Shown here: piece after piece, positions 1 to 4,757 of the stretch
How the letters are laid out: each line of letters starts with the position of its first letter
Numbering within the stretch: the stretch's first letter is position 1
Assembly (NCBI GenBank): GCA_007128755.1
Contig: SKWV01000261.1
Location: 1-5,847 of the forward strand
Source: Trueperaceae bacterium
GTDB taxonomy: Bacteria; Deinococcota; Deinococci; Deinococcales; Trueperaceae
Reading direction: 5' to 3'
DNA length: 5,847 nucleotides
Notes under the pieces: model-generated
Told to the model about the DNA's origin: nothing
Seen by the model: only the letters and a program-made list of their open reading frames with translations
Database searches by the model: none
Translations under genes and position numbers: made by a program

Positions 1-713
1 CCGGAGCCGTTGATGGAGAAGCCGAACTCGCCGGTCCCGTGGCCGGTGCCGCGGAACTTGACGATCTCGATGGTGCGCCGACGCTTCTCGGCCGTGAGCA
101 CGTTGCGGAGCAGGATCAGGTTGTCGGTCACGAACTCTTCGACGCCCCGGCGCGACAGCGCACCATAATCGCTGCCGCGTTCGGTCGTGAGAAGCGTGGT
201 GACGCCGAGGTCGGCGAGCCGCCCGATGACGCGGTGCAGCTCGTTCCGGAAGTGTACGTCCGGGCTGAACTGGTCGAACAGGCCGTCGAGTGAATCGACG
301 ACGACGCGGGTGGCACCCGATCGGGTGACGGCAGCCTCGATGCGAGCCATGAGGGCCTCGAGATCGTACGATCCCGCCTGCATCGTCGTGCCGTCCAGCG
401 AGCGCGTGGCATCGACGAACGTCCACGAGCCGGCCACCTCCCACGTCGCGACGTCCCAATCGAACCCTCTGACGTTGTCGCGGATGTTCGCTGGAGACTC
501 CTCACAGGTCACGAACACGCCGGGCTCGCCTACCTGGATGCCTCCCCGAAGGAACTGCGCCGCCAACACGGTCTTTCCGCTGCCGGCCGTCCCGGCAACC
601 ACGACCGCTCGCCCTGCAGGTAAGCCTCCCCTGGTGATGCTGTCGAGACCGGGGATGCCGGTCGACCTCTTGGTCATGGTCGTCATCGCCAGGGGCGTCT
701 CACGCATTGCCAT
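1..713 (-). CDS. kaiC: KaiC homologue, N-terminal (CI) ATPase domain; cut off by window edge
   Basis: RecA-like ATPase of the circadian KaiC family; 237 residues are visible and the gene runs past base 1. Seen in the translation: Walker A GTAGSGKT (residues 41-48), the paired catalytic glutamates in TCEESP (71-72), Walker B RVVVDSLDGLF (136-146), VTDNLILLRN (195-204), and the end of the CI domain with RRRTIEIVKFRGT (211-223), where Lys219 and Arg221 match the subunit-interface Lys/Arg of cyanobacterial KaiC. The stretch DGTTMQAGSYDL (107-118) aligns with the loop known in cyanobacteria to bind KaiB. In known systems KaiC is a hexamer of slow CI ATPases; a second domain (CII) autophosphorylates. 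Whether CII exists here cannot be seen, so a single-domain KaiC-like ATPase stays possible. The ATG at 713 is chosen because GGGAGAGG (717-724) lies just upstream; it overlaps the kaiB end by 14 bases, suggesting translational coupling. Confidence 0.93.
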   Translation of the reverse strand, partial: MAMRETPLAMTTMTKRSTGIPGLDSITRGGLPAGRAVVVAGTAGSGKTVLAAQFLRGGIQVGEPGVFVTCEESPANIRDNVRGFDWDVATWEVAGSWTFVDATRSLDGTTMQAGSYDLEALMARIEAAVTRSGATRVVVDSLDGLFDQFSPDVHFRNELHRVIGRLADLGVTTLLTTERGSDYGALSRRGVEEFVTDNLILLRNVLTAEKRRRTIEIVKFRGTGHGTGEFGFSINGS

Positions 714-1011
714 CAACCTCTCCCACCGGATGTGCGCCCGCGGCTGGCACTCCGAGCTTGGCGAGCACGCTTCGGGTCAGCGTCAGGTCGCCGATGATTC
801 GGATGTCCGGGGCGGGCTTCCGCCGGAGCAGCGTCGGCGTCGCGAGGATCTTGGCCCGCTCGGCACGCTCGGGATCGACGAGCACGTCGATGACCTCGAG
901 GCCGTAACGACCCGCGAGCCGCTCGTCGCACATGGTCGTGAGGGTCTCGACCGCCGCGCGCGAGCGGATGCCGGTACCGGCGACGTACAGCTCGAAGAGG
1001 TAATCGGGCAC
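700..1011 (-). CDS. kaiB: KaiB homologue (circadian clock protein, thioredoxin-like fold)
   Basis: Small KaiB-family protein, 103 residues from the chosen start, close to the roughly 100 residues usual for KaiB. Family features in order: first strand YLFELYVAG (4-12), an Ala/Leu-rich helix, LEVIDVLVDPERAE (38-51), the diagnostic KILATPTL (54-61), a Pro-rich turn KPAPDIRIIGDL (65-76), then a final helix. In cyanobacteria KaiB switches fold and binds the CI ring of KaiC to time dephosphorylation; this copy keeps the proline-rich and IIGDL segments involved. The start is uncertain. I chose GTG at 1011 because it fits the family length and has AGGG six bases upstream. In-frame alternatives are GTG at 1026, ATG at 1122 and ATG at 1167. 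The last two add an arginine-rich extension unlike KaiB, and 1167 sits five bases after a strong hairpin with no ribosome binding site. The C-terminal tail is Gly/Ala-rich and not conserved-looking. It is read together with kaiC, which begins inside its 3' end. Confidence 0.9.
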   Translation of the reverse strand: MPDYLFELYVAGTGIRSRAAVETLTTMCDERLAGRYGLEVIDVLVDPERAERAKILATPTLLRRKPAPDIRIIGDLTLTRSVLAKLGVPAAGAHPVGEVDGNA

Positions 1012-1172
1012 CCCGGACCCTACCACTGTCGCCCGCCGGCGCCTCGCTTCCCGGTGGATCGACGGTCCGACGCAACGAGACGAGCCTGCCCGCGACGCGG
1101 TCGAGTGGACGGCTACGAACATGCTCTCGCTCGTGCGCCCAGGCGGTCGACGCCTGCCACCATGCATGCGAC

Positions 1173-1208
1173 GAGCGCGGCTCCGACCTTCTTGCTGGAG
1201 CCGCGCTC
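1173..1208 (-). terminator. 12-bp perfect hairpin after the LuxR gene (terminator or attenuator)
   Basis: GAGCGCGGCTCC (1173-1184) and GGAGCCGCGCTC (1197-1208) are perfect reverse complements around a 12-base loop. It begins 17 bases beyond the LuxR-type gene's stop on the minus strand and about 160 bases before the likely kaiB start. No T-run follows on the minus strand (GTCGCATGCATGG), so it is not a textbook intrinsic terminator. It may cause partial termination, mark an mRNA processing end, or protect the upstream mRNA. No gene converges from the other side, so it is read here on the minus strand. Confidence 0.6.
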
Positions 1209-1225
1209 ACCTCGCGTTGGCGGGA

Positions 1226-1822
1226 TCAGCTCTCGACGGGGCCCCCTTCTTCGCCCGGCGAGACGGCCGGCCGATCCTCCGCCCCCACCTCGAAGCTCCC
1301 CAGCAGGTGCGCGACGTACTGCGCCCGGTTCTCGTACCCCAACTTACAGAGGATGTTCGACACGTGCGCGTTGATGGTCTTGGTCGAGATGCTGAGGGCG
1401 GTGGCGGCGGCTCGGGTGTCGCGCCCCTGAAGCAGCAGCCTGGTGACCCGGAGTTCCATGTAGGTGAGGCCCGATCGCCACTGGTACGTCTTCTGGGCCG
1501 TGGCGGCCGCGTACACGCCGCTCAGGATGGCGGGTTCGTCCGTGCTCGTGACGACGCCGGCGACGTGGTAGCTGGCGAGGCAGTCGAGGTAGACCGGGTG
1601 GGTCGCCTGCGTCGCCACCAGCGTCCGTGCCCTCATGACGCTGTCGGCGCGCTCGAGCCGAGCGATGGCCCACGTGAGCGGGAAGTCGAGGATCACTCGG
1701 GCGAGGTACTGGACCGGGCCGTCCGGCGTGAGGAGGCCGGCAGAGGTCAAGACCTCCTCGATGACCTTCTCGTAGTTCGCATGAGACGCGTCGACGGCGA
1801 CGCCCACTTGTTTCTTGGTCAT
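1226..1822 (-). CDS. LuxR/NarL-type transcriptional regulator with a degenerate receiver-like N-terminus
   Basis: 198-residue DNA-binding regulator. The C-terminal part (about 118-174) is a clear LuxR/GerE helix-turn-helix: GLTYMELRVTRLLLQGRDTR, then ALSISTKTINAHVSNILCKL (142-161) and GYENRAQYVAHL, matching the family pattern of start, recognition helix and dimer helix. Residues about 5-113 look like a shortened receiver domain: DFP at 46-48, a VATQAT strand (69-74), and GVVTSTDEPAILSGVYAAA (89-107), which resembles the last strand and helix of NarL-type receivers. The acidic pair of strand 1 is not evident and TST (92-94) stands where the conserved lysine is expected, so phosphorylation by a histidine kinase is doubtful. 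A 24-residue acidic tail follows the HTH. The ATG at 1822 is fixed by AAGGAG five bases upstream; an upstream ATG at 1909 lacks such a site. It is encoded upstream of kaiBC on the same strand and divergent from the importer genes. Target genes are unknown. Confidence 0.87.
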   Translation of the reverse strand: MTKKQVGVAVDASHANYEKVIEEVLTSAGLLTPDGPVQYLARVILDFPLTWAIARLERADSVMRARTLVATQATHPVYLDCLASYHVAGVVTSTDEPAILSGVYAAATAQKTYQWRSGLTYMELRVTRLLLQGRDTRAAATALSISTKTINAHVSNILCKLGYENRAQYVAHLLGSFEVGAEDRPAVSPGEEGGPVES

Positions 1823-1827
1823 GATCG

Positions 1828-1833
1828 CTCCTT
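1828..1833 (-). promoter_or_regulatory. Ribosome binding site deciding the LuxR-type start
   Basis: AAGGAG read on the minus strand, five bases before the ATG at 1822. This is the best Shine-Dalgarno match in the window and it rules out the longer reading from 1909. Confidence 0.8.
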
Positions 1834-1882
1834 GGCTCGTTGTGACGTGCGTCCGCGCGGAATTCAGATGTTCGGCCTCAGC

Positions 1883-1952
1883 CGGTTGCCGTGCGGTTGC
1901 AGCGAGCATGGGCAGGAGCGGCAGCAGCCAGCACGTGGATTCGGTCGGTTGC
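1883..1952 (+). repeat. Three CGGTTGC direct repeats upstream of the importer promoter
   Basis: CGGTTGC is found at 1883-1889, 1894-1900 and 1946-1952; the last two copies extend to CGGTTGCAG. Start-to-start distances are 11 and 52 bases, close to one and five turns of DNA, so all three would face the same side of the helix. The third copy ends two bases before the -35 box, a position typical for activator sites that touch RNA polymerase. The spacing and position suggest a regulator binding array; the protein is unknown, with the adjacent LuxR-type regulator the obvious candidate. Confidence 0.45.
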
Positions 1953-1954
1953 AG

Positions 1955-1982
1955 TGGACAGCAGGCGCTGTCGTACTACAAT
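1955..1982 (+). promoter_or_regulatory. Putative sigma-70-type promoter for the importer operon
   Basis: TGGACA (1955-1960, five of six to TTGACA), a 16-base spacer, and TACAAT (1977-1982, five of six to TATAAT). It points toward the solute-binding protein gene and predicts a transcript start near 1989 and a leader of about 180 bases. It is the best promoter match I found in the window and sits in a relatively AT-richer patch of otherwise GC-rich DNA. Confidence 0.6.
1957..1972. promoter_or_regulatory. Inverted repeat (candidate operator) inside the importer promoter
   Basis: GACAGC (1957-1962) and GCTGTC (1967-1972) are perfect reverse complements separated by AGGC. The dyad covers half of the -35 box and most of the spacer, where a bound dimer would block RNA polymerase. 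A LuxR-family dimer or another repressor could use it; the binder is not known. Confidence 0.45.
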
Positions 1983-2109
1983 CATGTTCAGCCGTTCACG
2001 CCAGTGGACGAAGCCTCGGGGATGGGTAGCCTCTCAAGCGACGCTTCGGCGCGAGATCGTGCGCTGGGCAGTCGACATGACGGAGGCTCGGTCACCACCG
2101 CCACGTTCC

Positions 2110-2122
2110 ACACGTGACGTGT
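2110..2122. promoter_or_regulatory. Dyad ACACGT-G-ACGTGT in the importer leader
   Basis: Perfect 6-1-6 inverted repeat, 48 bases before the ATG of the solute-binding protein gene. With a single central base it cannot form a useful RNA hairpin, so a DNA-binding site is the likelier reading. Its half GTGACGTG recurs at 1842-1849 near the LuxR-type start, and CGTGACGT recurs at 3738-3745 after the hairpin in the SBP-permease gap. No known regulator is assigned. Confidence 0.35.
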
Positions 2123-2170
2123 AAGGCACGAGTTCACAGCGGCACGAACGGCAAGTCGAAAGGGGAACGT

Positions 2171-3688
2171 ATGCTTCGAAGCACGCTACGCCTAGCGATC
2201 GCCCTGTTGGTCGCCTTCACGCTCACGACGGCGGTCGCCCAGACCATCGTCATCGCACAAGGGACCGACGCGGTGACCCTCGATCCGCACAACTCGACGG
2301 ATTCGCCTACCGCCACCGTGCTCAGCCACATCTACGAGACGCTCTACGACCTCACGCCCGAGGGCGAGATCGTCCCGCTCCTGGCCACCGGCGCCGAGAT
2401 GTCGGAAGACGGCCTGACCTGGACGCTCACGCTCCGTGACGACGTCGTCTTCCACAACGGCGCACCGCTCACGGCAGAGGTCGTCAAGGGCAGCATGGAG
2501 CGCTTCACCGATCCGGATCTGGCGTTCACGTTCGCCTTCCTCCTGAACCGGATCGACGAGATGGTGGTCATCGACGATCACACCATCGAGTTCCGCCTGT
2601 CCGACACCTTCGCTCCGTTCCTCGCGCACCTCACGCACAACTCCACCGCGATCGTGCACCCCGACGTCGTGGCCGAGTTCGGTGAGGACTTCCCCGAGAA
2701 CCCGGTGGGCACGGGTCCGTTCCAGCTCGACAACTGGCAGCGCGGCGAGCGGCTCGATCTGACCCGCTTCGACGACTACTGGGGCGAGCTCCCGGGCGTC
2801 TCCGGGGTGCGGTTCCTGACCGTTCCCGAAGACACGACGCGCATGGCCCTCGTCGAGACCGGTGAGGCGCACGTCGCCGTCCGCGTCCCGCCGCAGGACG
2901 TCGCGCGTATCGACGCGAACCCGAACGTCACGGTCGAGAACGTCTCGGGCGTGCGCACCATCTACGTCTACTTCAACCACCTCATGGAGCCGTTCGACGA
3001 CGTTCGCGTTCGCCAAGCGATCAACTACGCCGTCGACAAGGAGCTGATCGTCGAGTTCGTGATGGGCGGCGCCGCCCGCGCGAGCGACGCGCCCGTCGCC
3101 CCCGGCATCTTCGGCTACACGCCGGTCGGCCCCTACGCGTACGACCCCGAGCGCGCCCGTGAACTCCTCGCGGAAGCCGGTTACGCCGACGGCCTCACGA
3201 TCGAGCTCTGGAGCCCGACCGGTCGCTACCCGCAGGACATCCAGGTGGCCGAGGCCATCCAGGGTCAGCTCGCCGAGGTCGGCGTGAACGCGGAGATCAC
3301 CAGCATCGACTGGGCCGCGTACCTCGTCGCCACGGCTCAGCCGGCCGCAGACACGTACGTGCCGATGGCGCTCCTCGGCTGGGGCACCGTGACCGGCGAC
3401 GCCGACTACGGCCTCTACGCCCTGTTCCACAGCAGCCAGGCGCCCAACCCGAACCGCGCCTTCTACAGCAACGCCGTCGTCGACGACCTGCTCGATGCGG
3501 CCCGCACCAGCCCCGATCCCTCGTTGCGCCAGCAGCTCTACGCCGACGCGCAGCAGATCATCTGGAACGACGCGCCGTGGCTCTTCCTCTACAGCGAGAG
3601 CCAGGTCGTCGCCGTCCGCGACAACGTCCAAGGCTTCATCATCCACCCGACCGAGCGCTTCTTGGCCACTCAGGCCTCGCTCGACTGA
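2171..3688 (+). CDS. ABC importer substrate-binding protein, family 5 (dipeptide/oligopeptide/nickel class)
   Basis: 505-residue secreted binding protein of the DppA/OppA-like SBP_bac_5 family, which captures peptides or related small molecules in the periplasm and hands them to the membrane permeases. A Sec signal peptide covers residues 1-23: basic Arg3/Arg7, a hydrophobic core, and cleavage predicted after AVA, before Gln24. No lipobox cysteine is present, so a freely periplasmic protein (implying an outer membrane) is likelier than a lipoprotein. Family marks are VTLDPHNSTD (35-44), NPVGTGPF (177-184), the lobe-crossing region DDVRVRQAINYAVDK (276-290), and DAPWLFLY (467-474) near the C-terminus. 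Length is typical. The ligand cannot be deduced from sequence alone. The ATG at 2171 is preferred over an in-frame ATG at 2114: it has GGGG (2162-2165) five bases upstream and starts directly with the signal peptide. It leads the importer genes and is separated from the permeases by a hairpin. Confidence 0.92.
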   Translation: MLRSTLRLAIALLVAFTLTTAVAQTIVIAQGTDAVTLDPHNSTDSPTATVLSHIYETLYDLTPEGEIVPLLATGAEMSEDGLTWTLTLRDDVVFHNGAPLTAEVVKGSMERFTDPDLAFTFAFLLNRIDEMVVIDDHTIEFRLSDTFAPFLAHLTHNSTAIVHPDVVAEFGEDFPENPVGTGPFQLDNWQRGERLDLTRFDDYWGELPGVSGVRFLTVPEDTTRMALVETGEAHVAVRVPPQDVARIDANPNVTVENVSGVRTIYVYFNHLMEPFDDVRVRQAINYAVDKELIVEFVMGGAARASDAPVAPGIFGYTPVGPYAYDPERARELLAEAGYADGLTIELWSPTGRYPQDIQVAEAIQGQLAEVGVNAEITSIDWAAYLVATAQPAADTYVPMALLGWGTVTGDADYGLYALFHSSQAPNPNRAFYSNAVVDDLLDAARTSPDPSLRQQLYADAQQIIWNDAPWLFLYSESQVVAVRDNVQGFIIHPTERFLATQASLD

Positions 3689-3699
3689 GCACGTGAATC

Positions 3700-3732
3700 G
3701 GCACCGGCGCACCCGAGTGGTGCGCCGGTGCC
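3700..3732 (+). terminator. 14-bp GC-rich hairpin between binding protein and permease genes
   Basis: Bases 3700-3713 (GGCACCGGCGCACC) and 3719-3732 (GGTGCGCCGGTGCC) pair perfectly around the loop CGAGT, starting 11 bases after the SBP stop. Only a poor T-run follows (CCTTCGT; a TTTT comes 17 bases later at 3750-3753), so termination is probably partial. In many importer operons such a stem lowers permease expression relative to the binding protein by partial termination or by stabilising the upstream mRNA; that role is inferred here. Confidence 0.75.
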
Positions 3733-3826
3733 GCCTTCGTGACGTACTATTTTGTCAGCGTACGGCGCCGCCCCGGTGGTGACGCTACCTATGGGCCCTG
3801 AAGCCCGCCCTGAATCTCGGCGCTCC

Positions 3827-3834
3827 GAGGTGAG
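3827..3834 (+). promoter_or_regulatory. Ribosome binding site deciding a TTG start
   Basis: GAGGTGAG lies two bases before the TTG at 3837. The TGA within it (3831-3833) is in frame with the permease and two codons before the TTG, so no earlier start is possible. Confidence 0.8.
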
Positions 3835-3836
3835 TC

Positions 3837-4757
3837 TTGCTCCAGTACACGCTCCGGCGGATCCTGATCTCCATCCCCACCCTCATCGGGGTGCTGATCA
3901 TCGTCTTCTCCATGGTGCGCCTCGCTCCGGGCGATCCCGCCGTGCTGCTCGCGGGCGAGTTCGCCAGCCCCGAGGTCATCGAACGGGCGCGCGAGCGCTT
4001 CGGGCTCGACCGTTCCCTACCCGAACAGTTCGGGCGCTTCATCGGCGGGCTCGTCCAGGGCGACCTGGGACGCTCGACGCGCACGAACAGGCTCGTCACC
4101 ACCGACCTGCGGACGTTCTTCCCCAACACCCTCGAGTTGGCGCTCGCGGCGATCGTGGTGGCGCTCCTGGTCGGCATCCCGGCGGGAGTGATCTCCGCCC
4201 TGCGGCCGAACAGCCCGCTCGACTTCGGCGTGACGTTCATCGCCCTGCTCGGCGTCTCCATGCCGGTGTTCTGGTTCGGCTTGCTCGCCATCCTGATCTT
4301 CTCGGTGCAACTGGGGTGGTTCCCCGTCGCTGGGCGGGGGACGTGGTCGCACCTGGTGCTCCCGGCGATCACGCTCGGGCTCTCCAGCACCGCCATCATC
4401 GCGCGCATGACCCGGTCATCCATGCTCGAGGTGCTCAACCAGGACTTCGTGCGCACGGCCAGGGCGAAGGGACTCCCTGACAGGAGCGTCGTGCTGAAGC
4501 ACGCGTTGCGCAACGCCATGGTCCCCGTGATCACGGTGGTCGGCCTCCAGTTCGGTGCGCTCCTCGCCGGCGCGGTGATCACCGAGACCGTCTTCACCTG
4601 GCCGGGAATCGGTCGGCTGCTCGTCGACTCGATCCGGGCGCGCGATTACCCCGTCGTGCAGGGCTCCGTGCTCCTGATCGCGGTCTCGTTCGTGCTCGTG
4701 AACCTGGTCGTCGACCTCATCTACGGGTTCATCGACCCCAGGATCCGCTATGACTGA
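3837..4757 (+). CDS. ABC importer permease, DppB type
   Basis: 306-residue inner-membrane permease of the DppB/OppB family (BPD_transp_1), one half of the translocation channel for the substrate delivered by the upstream binding protein. It starts with the family's usual N-terminus (QYTLRRILISIPTLIGVL, 3-20, first membrane helix), followed by RLAPGDPA (28-35), a periplasmic segment containing RFGLDRSLPEQF (54-65), and five further hydrophobic stretches. The ATPase-contacting EAA loop is at about 197-227 (NQDFVRTARAKGL and then LKHALRNAM), and the protein ends DPRIRYD as usual. Length is normal. Translation begins at TTG 3837, the only start compatible with the in-frame stop at 3831-3833 and the conserved N-terminus. 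The gap to the binding protein gene is 148 bases; the next permease overlaps its end by eight bases, so the two subunits are probably made in equal amounts. ATPase subunits are not in the window. Confidence 0.93.
   Translation: MLQYTLRRILISIPTLIGVLIIVFSMVRLAPGDPAVLLAGEFASPEVIERARERFGLDRSLPEQFGRFIGGLVQGDLGRSTRTNRLVTTDLRTFFPNTLELALAAIVVALLVGIPAGVISALRPNSPLDFGVTFIALLGVSMPVFWFGLLAILIFSVQLGWFPVAGRGTWSHLVLPAITLGLSSTAIIARMTRSSMLEVLNQDFVRTARAKGLPDRSVVLKHALRNAMVPVITVVGLQFGALLAGAVITETVFTWPGIGRLLVDSIRARDYPVVQGSVLLIAVSFVLVNLVVDLIYGFIDPRIRYD

Larger units (their letters stand above)
1823..2170. other. Divergent intergenic region between the LuxR-type gene and the importer
   Basis: 348 bases with no convincing gene. 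It holds the rightward promoter, two dyads, three CGGTTGC repeats and the importer leader, listed separately. The octamer GTGACGTG occurs near both ends (1842-1849 and 2114-2121), and CAGTGGAC occurs at 1952-1959 and 2002-2009. I could not find a convincing minus-strand promoter for the LuxR-type gene here, although one must lie in or beyond this region if that gene heads the leftward transcript. Short reading frames in this stretch have arginine/serine-rich, shadow-like compositions and no good ribosome binding site. Confidence 0.7.

Noticed and set aside
187..1374. 395-residue plus-strand reading frame across the kaiC, kaiB and LuxR genes
   Set aside because: It is antisense to three genes with clear family motifs, has Arg/Pro/Ser-rich composition typical of GC-rich shadow frames, and shows no domain.
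1226..1909. Longer start (ATG 1909) for the LuxR-type gene
   Set aside because: The ATG at 1822 has AAGGAG five bases upstream; the extra 29 residues look like translated intergenic DNA.
1891..2124. Possible small gene in the divergent intergenic region
   Set aside because: No ribosome binding site, Arg/Ser/Trp-rich shadow composition, and it overlaps the promoter and leader.
2192..3712. 506-residue minus-strand reading frame covering the solute-binding protein gene
   Set aside because: It mirrors the real gene; its Val/Asp/Arg/Gly-rich low-complexity content comes from GC-rich codons on the other strand, and it has no recognisable motif.
3745..3750. TACTAT as a -10 box for a separate permease promoter
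   Set aside because: No -35 match at proper distance; the upstream sequence is the hairpin arm.
3752..4480. 242-residue plus-strand frame overlapping the DppB-type permease
   Set aside because: Out-of-frame reading of the permease, Arg/Ala/His-rich, with no membrane pattern.
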